NCBI RefSeq assembly: GCF_041296385.1
Contig: NC_091022.1
Location: 18,433,967 to 18,497,966 of the forward strand
Reading direction: 5' to 3'
Source of the DNA: Aphelocoma coerulescens
Taxonomy: Eukaryota; Chordata; Aves; Passeriformes; Corvidae
Length of the DNA stretch: 64,000 nt
In this document: in pieces, positions 60,901-64,000 of the stretch
How the letters are laid out: each line of letters opens with the position of its first letter
How positions within the stretch are numbered: position 1 is the stretch's first letter
Position numbers and translations under genes: made by a program
The notes under the pieces: generated by a model
The model's database searches: none
Told to the model about the DNA's origin: nothing
Seen by the model: the letters and a program-made list of their open reading frames with translations, nothing else

Positions 60901-61702
60901 GGTATAGAGGGGTGCTTTGGTTGACATAAAATGTGCTATTCTCAAATTGTCTTTTTGCTTTGCTGAAGCTACGAATGGGTTCTTGTTTGTACTGTAATCT
61001 ATAAAACTGTTGTGAAAATGCACCCATCCAGACAGAGTCTGTTCACTTCCTCTTTTCCAGGATGATCCATGAGACAGGGGAAAAGTAATTATATGATATA
61101 TTCACCCATTTAAAAATCACTCAGTTGAGACAAGTAGGGGGATAGAATTTTTCAAGGATGATTAATAATTGCATAACATTTTTTTAATTCATTGATGCCT
61201 AATATAATTTAAATATATTCATTCTGTGTTTAGTTTAATTGTTAATCAAAAAAAATTATGTTCTATTTTGCTGTGTATAATTGTTATAATTTCTCTACCA
61301 TGGGTCTTCAATACAGATAAAAACTGAACCTTTTATCAGAAAATATTAATGCTTTTTAACACAATGTTGCTGAAATACAAGTATCATTTAAAAATTTTGG
61401 GATGATAGACAGAAGTAATCTATCCAAAAGTCACATATTTTTTTTTTTTGCGAGAATAAAGTTATATAGTCTGCTATTTAGATTTTTCTATATAAATTGT
61501 ACAAACATAATCAATTGAATTTGAACCACGAGTGAAAGTGATTGATTTGCATTTCTTGCCTTGATTGTTGCTCAAGGTGCATAAGCCTTGTAAATTTCAG
61601 AAATCTGTGTTTAGAAGACAAGGAATAATAAGTTTGTTTGACATGTAGGGACCTTCAGGGACACGAGGACCATCAGGGCCACAGGGACCTAAGGGAAGAA
61701 GA
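902..61702 (+). CDS. COL24A1: Collagen type XXIV alpha-1 chain, internal triple-helix part (24 exons, partial gene)
   Basis: The gene encodes a fibrillar-class procollagen chain that is secreted and trimerises in the extracellular matrix; type XXIV is known mainly from bone and developing eye. Seen: 24 exons of 54 or 45 bp joining in one frame to 411 residues of Gly-X-Y, all intron phases 0, all introns GT-AG. The order 54,54,54,45,54,45,54,45,54,45,54,45,54x5,45,54,45,54x4 is the fibrillar pattern. The helix of this family is about 990 residues, so the window holds roughly 40% of it, towards its N-terminal half. One imperfection lies in exon 2. Known: types XXIV and XXVII carry such short breaks. 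Inferred: COL24A1 rather than COL27A1, from recalled similarity to the human chain and from the long AT-rich introns. Both ends of the gene lie outside the window. Confidence 0.88.
956..2922 (+). other. Intron 1 (1,967 bp)
   Basis: AT-rich, with many A- and T-runs and a short TATA-rich stretch near 1,975-2,025. The minus-strand open frame at 2,436-2,660 has no recognisable domain and looks like chance. No repeat family was recognised. Confidence 0.8.
2923..2976 (+). CDS. COL24A1: COL24A1 exon e2 (54 bp) with Gly-X-Y imperfection and a cysteine
   Basis: Reads GPK GDP GFS PGR AKC GEK. Triplets 4 and 5 lack Gly in the first position (Pro and Ala instead), while the exon length and the frame of the flanking triplets are kept. 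The Gly pattern is therefore interrupted for two triplets without a register shift. Acceptor ctgcaacag, donor gtatta. Classical fibrillar chains tolerate no such break, but types XXIV and XXVII are known to have short ones, which is the main family evidence here. The Cys is unusual inside a fibrillar helix; as I recall it, the human chain has the same FSPG break but no Cys there. Confidence 0.9.
2977..4735 (+). other. Intron 2 (1,759 bp)
   Basis: AT-rich intron with a 34-bp-period tandem duplication at 4,239-4,303. The + strand open frame from 4,270 starts in the second copy of that duplication and has no collagen or other domain. Nothing else is seen. Confidence 0.8.
4239..4303. repeat. Tandem duplication, 34-bp period, two copies
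   Basis: The 31 bases at 4,239-4,269 recur without change at 4,273-4,303, separated by atg. Both copies begin aaatttacttgg and end cttccagg. The perfect identity points to a recent local duplication. Confidence 0.92.
4736..4789 (+). CDS. COL24A1: COL24A1 exon e3 (54 bp, 6 triplets)
   Basis: Reads GDP GPM GFP GPP GIK GQK. Acceptor gttgtacag, donor gtaaga. Regular Gly-X-Y resumes here after the imperfection in e2, showing that the helix register is kept. The last two triplets put Lys in Y, possible hydroxylysine and cross-link or glycosylation sites. Confidence 0.92.
4790..10252 (+). other. Intron 3 (5,463 bp)
   Basis: One of the long introns. It holds a very AT-rich patch with self-complementary stretches and a TA run (about 6,780-6,960). 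The several open frames between 7,000 and 7,700 overlap in different frames and show no domain. It ends in an excellent CT-repeat polypyrimidine tract before e4. No exon-like Gly-X-Y segment flanked by splice sites was found. Confidence 0.75.
6780..6960. repeat. AT-rich low-complexity patch with (TA)n
   Basis: Almost only A and T, with near-palindromic pieces such as aataatatattgtt and an alternating TA run at about 6,921-6,935. It could form hairpins. It is intronic, with no coding value. Confidence 0.75.
10253..10297 (+). CDS. COL24A1: COL24A1 exon e4 (45 bp, 5 triplets)
   Basis: Reads GPK GYP GLP GPR GEQ. It is preceded by a strong CT-repeat tract and ctgcag; donor gtaagg. This is the first 45-bp exon, where the fibrillar pattern begins to alternate 45/54. 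GPR GEQ gives adjacent opposite charges of the kind that stabilise the helix and guide lateral packing. Confidence 0.93.
10298..11480 (+). other. Intron 4 (1,183 bp)
   Basis: Ordinary AT-rich intron, with a long pyrimidine-rich acceptor region just before e5. Nothing else is seen. The minus-strand open frame spanning e4 (10,094-10,519) is a shadow of the exon region. Confidence 0.8.
11481..11534 (+). CDS. COL24A1: COL24A1 exon e5 (54 bp, 6 triplets), weak donor
   Basis: Reads GIP GMA GSI GAV GYP GRQ. Acceptor ttctgcttag is strong; donor gtgcag departs from the usual GTRAGT at two positions. The middle triplets (GMA GSI GAV) have no Pro and no charge, so this piece of helix is likely looser than its neighbours. 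The final GRQ meets GLA of the next exon. Confidence 0.92.
11535..12719 (+). other. Intron 5 (1,185 bp)
   Basis: AT-rich intron sequence ending ttgtaacag. No repeat or gene recognised. Confidence 0.8.
12720..12764 (+). CDS. COL24A1: COL24A1 exon e6 (45 bp, 5 triplets)
   Basis: Reads GLA GPE GNP GPK GVR. Acceptor tttgtaacag, consensus donor gtaagt. Its start, with the GRQ before it, reads RQGLAGPE, which resembles the Gln-Gly-Leu-Ala-Gly core of interstitial collagenase sites in other fibrillar collagens; whether it is cut is unknown. It is close to the human type XXIV sequence as I recall it. Confidence 0.93.
13266..13480. repeat. G/T-rich low-complexity tract
   Basis: The + strand is nearly all G and T over about 210 bp, with at least nine runs of three or more G (for example ggctggggtgggctgggtg). 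G-quadruplex formation in the DNA or the pre-mRNA is possible. The complementary strand is an A/C-rich tract like the one at 43,285. Confidence 0.75.
14770..14803. repeat. 11-bp tandem repeat, three units
   Basis: Three copies of ttaacaggaaa, the last offset by one extra A. Each contains aacag, the shape of an acceptor site, but no reading frame follows. Confidence 0.85.
14972..15025 (+). CDS. COL24A1: COL24A1 exon e7 (54 bp, 6 triplets)
   Basis: Reads GFI GPP GEA GQP GPE GER. Acceptor tatgtttttag, donor gtaggc. The closing GPE GER resembles integrin sites of the GxOGER type, but Glu replaces the needed hydroxyproline, so I do not claim binding. The segment is acidic and precedes the strongly basic exon e8. 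Confidence 0.93.
15026..15722 (+). other. Intron 7 (697 bp)
   Basis: Short AT-rich intron ending tttctttctcag. The open frame at 15,339-15,578 shows no domain. Confidence 0.8.
15723..15767 (+). CDS. COL24A1: COL24A1 exon e8 (45 bp, 5 triplets), basic cluster
   Basis: Reads GIP GHR GKR GPK GRQ. Five Arg/Lys plus one His fall within 11 residues and no acidic residue is present; per chain, times three in the trimer, this makes a dense positive patch. Such patches bind heparin and other glycosaminoglycans in several collagens (inference here). Acceptor tttctttctcag, donor gtaaag. By size order it corresponds to the first half of the fused 99-bp exon 17 of COL1A1 (from memory). Confidence 0.93.
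16963..17002. repeat. 20-bp tandem duplication
   Basis: Two near-identical units beginning agcagtcatt, differing at two positions. Small local duplication. Confidence 0.8.
20483..20520. repeat. 19-bp tandem duplication
   Basis: Two units of the form taaagtaattctgattttt, with few differences. Small local duplication about 240 bp before exon e9. Confidence 0.75.
20761..20814 (+). CDS. COL24A1: COL24A1 exon e9 (54 bp, 6 triplets)
   Basis: Reads GFP GDF GNR GPP GPD GSP. Acceptor tattctgctttag, consensus donor gtaagt. Two Phe in three triplets are notable; bulky aromatic side chains on the helix surface can add to lateral contacts. The GC-rich run gccccccggg lies inside it. Confidence 0.93.
20815..23311 (+). 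other. Intron 9 (2,497 bp)
   Basis: Mostly AT-rich, with a clearly GC-richer patch at about 22,130-22,330. Open frames in both strands there follow from the low stop-codon density and have no recognised domain. It ends cttaaag-type, with acceptor ctttctttaaag. Confidence 0.75.
23312..23356 (+). CDS. COL24A1: COL24A1 exon e10 (45 bp, 5 triplets)
   Basis: Reads GIV GGV GPP GFP GLR. Acceptor ctttctttaaag, donor gtgagt. GIV GGV is uncharged, lacks Pro and has Gly in X, so it should be a flexible spot in the helix. Matches the unfused 45-bp exon 18 of COL1A1 in size order (from memory). Confidence 0.92.
23357..27353 (+). other. Intron 10 (3,997 bp)
   Basis: AT-rich; T-runs near 26,500 and 26,865. 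Frames at 25,231-25,479 and 25,840-26,116 have no recognised domain. No exon or transposon is seen. Confidence 0.75.
27354..27407 (+). CDS. COL24A1: COL24A1 exon e11 (54 bp, 6 triplets)
   Basis: Reads GDI GPA GPS GPS GIP GPT. Acceptor gctgtttgatag, donor gtatgg. Starts the densest cluster of exons in the window (five in 3 kb). One Asp is the only charge. Only 91 bp separate it from e12; in COL1A1 the matching pair is fused as the 99-bp exon 19 (from memory). Confidence 0.93.
27408..27498 (+). other. Intron 11, only 91 bp
   Basis: Shortest intron of the window, GT-AG, with a good polypyrimidine tract (gttttctttattttaacag). It is close to the lower practical size for vertebrate splicing. The other 22 complete introns run from 409 to 8,829 bp. 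Confidence 0.92.
27499..27543 (+). CDS. COL24A1: COL24A1 exon e12 (45 bp, 5 triplets), weak donor
   Basis: Reads GFL GSV GQP GMK GDK. Acceptor ttattttaacag; donor gtgatt lacks the usual A at +4 and G at +5. GMK GDK closes with two Lys in Y. It resembles the recalled human chain in this region. Confidence 0.92.
27544..27952 (+). other. Intron 12 (409 bp)
   Basis: Short AT-rich intron with nothing recognisable; ends tatgttgtttag. Confidence 0.82.
27953..28006 (+). CDS. COL24A1: COL24A1 exon e13 (54 bp, 6 triplets), acidic
   Basis: Reads GEH GLA GEP GDQ GYP GDK. Four acidic residues against one Lys and one His. Acceptor atgttgtttag, donor gtaaat. Contains a second GLA triplet, here between acidic triplets. 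Confidence 0.93.
28007..28622 (+). other. Intron 13 (616 bp)
   Basis: AT-rich intron; the minus-strand frame at 28,134-28,376 has no domain. Ends gctttcctttttcag, a strong acceptor. Confidence 0.8.
28623..28676 (+). CDS. COL24A1: COL24A1 exon e14 (54 bp, 6 triplets)
   Basis: Reads GAP GLP GLP GIR GKP GPP. Five of six triplets have Pro in Y, making this the most hydroxyproline-rich exon and probably one of the most stable parts of the helix. Acceptor cctttttcag, consensus donor gtaagt. Confidence 0.93.
28677..30335 (+). other. Intron 14 (1,659 bp)
   Basis: AT-rich; includes a G10 run at 28,983-28,992. The minus-strand frame at 29,952-30,302 is Lys/Ile-rich and typical of chance in AT-rich DNA. 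Confidence 0.8.
28983..28992. repeat. G10 homopolymer
   Basis: Ten G in a row on the + strand within AT-rich intron sequence. Confidence 0.85.
30336..30389 (+). CDS. COL24A1: COL24A1 exon e15 (54 bp, 6 triplets)
   Basis: Reads GKI GEP GPS GPL GPQ GPE. Acceptor gattttttttcaag, donor gtaagg. Pro sits mostly in X here, which is not 4-hydroxylated, unlike the Y-Pro-rich e14. The second-longest intron follows it. Confidence 0.92.
31079..31144. repeat. T/G-rich low-complexity stretch with T-run
   Basis: Runs of T mixed with ggtgggg and ttttgggg, ending in about 17 T. Similar in make-up to the tract at 13,266. Confidence 0.75.
32950..33115. other. CpG-rich, GC-rich patch in intron 15
   Basis: Seven CpG dinucleotides in about 170 bp, against near absence in the flanks, plus a CT run (ctcgctctctctctctgg). 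Too short for a normal CpG island. It may be an intronic promoter or enhancer remnant, or part of an unrecognised inserted element. Function unknown. Confidence 0.45.
37361..37414 (+). CDS. COL24A1: COL24A1 exon e16 (54 bp, 6 triplets)
   Basis: Reads GFP GDI GVP GLN GPE GPK. Acceptor tgatttctttag, donor gtaaga. It is isolated between introns of 7.0 and 4.2 kb. Close to the recalled human type XXIV sequence, with GFP GDI and GPE GPK shared. Confidence 0.93.
37415..41614 (+). other. Intron 16 (4,200 bp)
   Basis: AT-rich intron. The both-strand frames at 40,609-41,026 contain no recognised domain. No repeat family recognised. Confidence 0.75.
41615..41668 (+). CDS. COL24A1: COL24A1 exon e17 (54 bp, 6 triplets)
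   Basis: Reads GAL GDR GPP GLQ GPK GVE. Acceptor tttggatgtttag, donor gtaaga. GC content is well above the flanking introns, as expected for a Gly/Pro-coding exon. GDR is not an RGD motif. Confidence 0.93.
41669..42398 (+). other. Intron 17 (730 bp)
   Basis: Short intron; begins with a T/G-rich stretch with repeated gtgtatggt (about 41,747-41,775). Otherwise nothing recognised. Confidence 0.8.
42399..42443 (+). CDS. COL24A1: COL24A1 exon e18 (45 bp, 5 triplets)
   Basis: Reads GEV GPA GPI GTV GPR. Acceptor gatttcttttag, consensus donor gtaagt. Contains no Y-position Pro at all, so no 4-hydroxyproline is expected in this stretch. By size order e17+e18 equal the fused 99-bp exon 23 of COL1A1 (from memory). 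Confidence 0.93.
42444..47917 (+). other. Intron 18 (5,474 bp)
   Basis: Long intron with an A/C-rich low-complexity tract (43,285-43,372), followed by a GC-richer stretch (about 43,470-43,700) open on the minus strand. Further moderately GC-rich sequence lies at 43,980-44,170. No exon or identifiable transposon. Confidence 0.72.
43285..43372. repeat. A/C-rich low-complexity tract with A16
   Basis: Begins with accaaaac and A16 at 43,295-43,310, continuing as irregular aaaaacc units. It could be the decayed tail of a retroposed sequence or plain simple repeat. No target-site duplication was established. Confidence 0.8.
47918..47971 (+). CDS. COL24A1: COL24A1 exon e19 (54 bp, 6 triplets)
   Basis: Reads GKP GQK GYV GDP GPE GLK. 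Acceptor aatccttatattag, a rather weak pyrimidine tract; consensus donor gtaagt. The GKP GQK GY... GPE GLK frame is close to the recalled human chain. Three Lys, two of them in Y. Confidence 0.93.
47972..48579 (+). other. Intron 19 (608 bp)
   Basis: AT-rich, nothing recognised; ends tctacatttaacag. Confidence 0.82.
48580..48624 (+). CDS. COL24A1: COL24A1 exon e20 (45 bp, 5 triplets), Pro-free
   Basis: Reads GEQ GDQ GNL GKT GEA. It contains no Pro at all, the only such exon in the window, and is hydrophilic and acidic. The helix should be locally less stable or more flexible here. Acceptor acatttaacag, consensus donor gtaagt. The longest intron of the window follows. Confidence 0.93.
48975..49700 (-). 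mobile_element. Degraded CR1-type LINE fragment, minus orientation
   Basis: CR1 is a non-LTR retrotransposon family typical of birds and reptiles. Read on +, the stretch follows the complement of the 3' part of amniote CR1 as I recall it: acagagctcaaggtgacctc, then a 'gtccatcc...aggcagg' block, 'ttgtctaaccagtt...aagctccaa', 'aacctgattcctttctgctgg', and 'acttaacagtcccaattcaa' with 'agcctgtcatg'. It is full of substitutions and indels, has no open frame, and is certainly inactive. Edges are approximate; homology may run on towards 49,900. Confidence 0.62.
53660..53677. repeat. T18 homopolymer
   Basis: Eighteen T in a row. Could be the complement of a retroposon A-tail, but no element was recognised beside it. 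Confidence 0.85.
55719..55748. repeat. 14-bp tandem duplication
   Basis: Two units of cctagtcattcct plus one base and a start of a third. Small local duplication. Confidence 0.78.
57454..57507 (+). CDS. COL24A1: COL24A1 exon e21 (54 bp, 6 triplets)
   Basis: Reads GSA GLP GEA GPS GSL GEK. Acceptor tctttttatacag, donor gtataa (below consensus at +5). With e20 it equals the fused 99-bp exon 25 of COL1A1 in size order (from memory), yet here the two are 8.8 kb apart. Confidence 0.93.
57508..59259 (+). other. Intron 21 (1,752 bp)
   Basis: AT-rich; A17 run at 59,098-59,114 and a long T-rich tract (ttttctttttcttc followed by a T-run) before the acceptor ttgttgttaaag. Nothing else recognised. Confidence 0.8.
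59098..59114. repeat. A17 homopolymer
   Basis: Seventeen A in a row about 145 bp before exon e22. Confidence 0.85.
59260..59313 (+). CDS. COL24A1: COL24A1 exon e22 (54 bp, 6 triplets)
   Basis: Reads GER GSP GPV GPP GEK GVM. Acceptor ttgttgttaaag after a long T-rich tract, consensus donor gtaagt. An ATG frame beginning at 59,062 in the intron reads through the acceptor into this exon in frame; that is chance read-through, not a start. The junction e21/e22 gives GEK GER, a dense charged pair. Close to the recalled human chain. Confidence 0.93.
59314..60843 (+). other. Intron 22 (1,530 bp)
   Basis: Contains the longest open frame of the window on the minus strand (59,943-60,416), with no recognised domain. 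The stretch 60,080-60,130 has a tRNA box-A-like tggtgcagtgg but no convincing box B. Ends with acceptor ttattttaattctag. Confidence 0.72.
60844..60897 (+). CDS. COL24A1: COL24A1 exon e23 (54 bp, 6 triplets)
   Basis: Reads GYP GPS GGP GPV GPE GLP. Acceptor tttaattctag, donor gtaggt. One acidic residue only and Gly in an X position (GGP); Pro-rich, uncharged helix segment. Confidence 0.93.
60898..61648 (+). other. Intron 23 (751 bp)
   Basis: Very AT-rich with A- and T-runs (T-run near 61,439-61,449). Ends ttgacatgtag, a weak pyrimidine tract. Confidence 0.8.
61649..61702 (+). CDS. COL24A1: COL24A1 exon e24 (54 bp, 6 triplets), last in window
   Basis: Reads GPS GTR GPS GPQ GPK GRR. Acceptor tttgacatgtag, consensus donor gtaagt. 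Four basic residues and no acidic one; the GPK GRR end is a second basic patch besides e8. The donor shows that the chain goes on beyond the window. Confidence 0.93.
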
Positions 61703-64000
61703 GTAAGTACTATTGCTCCTTCTTGTTACTTAGAGCAGAGAGTGGTGTGCTGCAAGTATGAGTCTGAAATGTAACCCATTTACAGCTGCTTCCTTTGTCC
61801 TCTGGACTCGGCTCGTTTGTATTGAAAGCAGATAGATTATACTTGTATTTTCATGTAGGGGACAATATGAATGTTCATCTCTCCTCACAGTGAAATGGGC
61901 TTTGCCATTGGTTTCAGCTGAGAGCAGAACTAGAACCAAGATGACCATTGGCCTGTTTTCTGTATATATAAACTTGCAAAACTTGTCATTTATAACTACC
62001 ACTGGACTATTTAAATGTTTTAAGGACTATTATCTATACCTGCATTTAAGTCTTTGGAAATACATTCAAAATCATCCAAACACAGTTCTGAGGGAGGAAG
62101 AAGTGAAATCTGAAGATACTATGTGCTAGAATCTTGAACTTCCACTTGTGAGATTGTCATTTCCATTTCATTTTTATCAGGGAAATAGGAGCCATTTTTT
62201 CACTGTATGCAAAACACTAATCCAAAGTCCACATTAGTGAAGTGCCTCTCACTTTACCTACCAGTTTGACAGGATTCCTTGTACAACTCATACTAGTGGC
62301 TGGACCAGTGTGTCTTCACAGCTCCATTTATTCCTGATAAATATGTCTCTATGATTTTGGCAGCACATCATGGAGTACAGTGCTAGTAATTAAAGATCAC
62401 TCAAATCCCAAATATCCCAAACTCTGTGAACGTCACATTTTGGAGTTGTGGTTTATGCCTTTGCCTCAGCCCAGCATGACTGGGAATGTTTCATGGAAGA
62501 GGGTCTCAGAACAGACCCAGGTCTTTAGGCTATGAGAACAAACTCCCACTGAAGCTGCTGAGAATTGTATCTGCTCTCAAGATCAAAATATCAGACCAAA
62601 AGTGGAATCTCACATAAGGAAAATATCTGAGGAGCCCTGAAACCTGGGGTTTGTTATCACTGGATTCAGAAAGAGAAGTGTCAGAACCCTGAGCTCTGTG
62701 TGGAAGGCCTCAGAAAAATGCATACTAAAGTCAGATGCAGAAATTAAATGGAAACATATGGAAATTTCCCTTCGTTGTGTATGGAAACAGGAACGTATCC
62801 TGTCTTCACAGCTGGAATCTGTGGGAAGTCTTAGAAGCACTGACCCTCTACTTCTGCACTGTCACAGAATAGAATTCCTTCACTTCATAAATTCTGGACC
62901 TTTCAGCAATGGTTTTGCCTCCAAGATTACCCAGCAGCTTACTTCTGTCTGAGAGCATCCAGCTGTTCACTCTCCAGTACACCCAGGAGTTCTGGCCAGC
63001 TGAAGGCAGGCTGTCTAGGAGTCTATGGAGCATCTCACTCTCAGGAGAATTCAGGGAATATGCCACTGAGCATAGCACTAGCACAGAGCTTCCTCAGCTC
63101 ATGTGTGAGACTTGATGCACTTGGCTAGAATCATGAGGAAGGTTTATTACACTTTATTTTTTAGTGTTAATCTCATGAAGCATAGAGGGACAGCACCATT
63201 TTGTAGATACTTCAATGGCAGAATGACACTGAGGGTGAGAGTATCTATATGTAGGAGAAAATATTTCTTTCCATGACCAGAAGGAAGAAATACATTACTC
63301 TGGAAGCCTGGCAGTGTAAGCAGCCATGAAGTTGTTGTGCGATCTTTTGTTGTTCTTGTTTGCTAAAGTGTGAAGTAAACCATAGTGTCAGAGACTGGTT
63401 CTGCTTTCAGTTCATACCATAATCTTGGACTAATACAGCTGCAGATCCTATATCATTAGATTCATTTCATAAGTAGACCTAAGCAAAATCCCCAATAGGT
63501 GCTAAAATTCTTAGCAGTTAGTATTCTTCACATCGGTATTTGGTGTTTTAAAGCTCAAAATAAGTAATTTTTCTGCTCTTACTTTCCTGGAATGCAGATA
63601 ATGAAATTTAGACTTGAAAATGCAGATGAATGACCTAGTGAACTGCTGTAAATTTGGGGTCAGGAAGCAGCAGCTTATGTCTCTAGCAGCCAGTAGGGTT
63701 GTTGCTGGTTTAGTTGTACCTGTACTGGCCTGAAGAACCTCAGTTGCTTGAGGACTTCAGTGCTTAATTTTAATGAGCGATATCTCTGATACTTCTCACA
63801 GCAGGGAATATGGAATCTAGCAAATTGTGTGCACTTGTGAAACAAGTGTCCAGTGTGCTTGGTGATACATTGATAGCTGAATGTGTTTGTCTGTCTTAAC
63901 TGTTTGAAAGAAGTGCAACTAAATTGATGAAGTTTTCTAATATTCTTCCATGTCAGCCACCAAAAAAGAGAAGTAGCTATATATTGTGCTTGTTTTATTT
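61703..64000 (+). other. Intron 24, 5' part (at least 2,298 bp)
   Basis: No further Gly-X-Y exon is visible before the window ends. The open frames at 62,610-63,115 on both strands have no recognised domain. Base composition is somewhat less AT-rich around 62,400-63,100. Confidence 0.78.

Noticed and set aside
1..64000. Identity as COL11A1, COL5A1/2, COL2A1 or COL3A1
   Set aside because: These chains have an uninterrupted helix; the break in e2 and the recalled similarity to type XXIV point elsewhere. COL27A1 stays as the main alternative.
1..64000. CRISPR array, phage, operon or other prokaryotic-type system
   Set aside because: The window is spliced vertebrate intron/exon DNA; no regularly spaced repeats and no long intact genes.

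Overview
The window is an internal piece of one very large vertebrate gene, read on the + strand: 24 consecutive exons of a fibrillar-type collagen triple helix, spread over about 61 kb. Every exon is 54 bp (17 of them) or 45 bp (7), starts with a complete Gly codon, ends on the third residue of a Gly-X-Y triplet, and is flanked by AG/GT splice sites. All introns are therefore phase 0. Joined, the exons give 1,233 bp = 411 residues = 137 triplets, open throughout. Neither the start of the gene (signal peptide, N-terminal domain) nor its end (C-propeptide) is in the window; transcription enters at the left edge and leaves at the right edge.

The gene is best called COL24A1, the alpha-1 chain of type XXIV collagen. 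Three things support this. First, exon 2 carries an in-frame break of the Gly-X-Y pattern; short imperfections are known for types XXIV and XXVII but not for the classical fibrillar chains (I, II, III, V, XI). Second, the introns are long and AT-rich, as in COL24A1. Third, several exons, notably those at 11,481, 12,720, 20,761, 37,361, 47,918 and 59,260, read very close to the human type XXIV chain as I remember it. No alignment could be run. COL27A1 is the main alternative.

The host is probably a bird, or less likely another sauropsid. The introns are compact for this gene, Alu- or L1-like repeats are absent, and the only interspersed repeat recognised is an old, decayed CR1-type LINE in intron 20 (about 48,975-49,700, minus orientation).

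Layout: 1-901 intron; exons 1-3 (902-4,789); 5.5 kb intron; exons 4-8 (10,253-15,767); 5 kb intron; exons 9-10 (20,761-23,356); 4 kb intron; tight cluster of exons 11-15 (27,354-30,389), including a 91-bp intron; 7 kb intron; exon 16 (37,361); 4.2 kb intron; exons 17-18 (41,615-42,443); 5.5 kb intron; exons 19-20 (47,918-48,624); 8.8 kb intron; exons 21-24 (57,454-61,702); intron to the end. The size order matches, from memory, the COL1A1 region of exons 10-28 with that gene's 99- and 108-bp fused exons split. This suggests that no exon is missing in the large introns.

The introns otherwise hold simple-sequence tracts, a few small tandem duplications, two locally GC-rich patches, and open frames that look like chance. 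I see no second gene, RNA gene, CRISPR array or operon-like system. The points most worth a second look are the Cys-bearing helix imperfection, the 91-bp intron, the two weak donor sites and the CpG-rich patch in intron 15.
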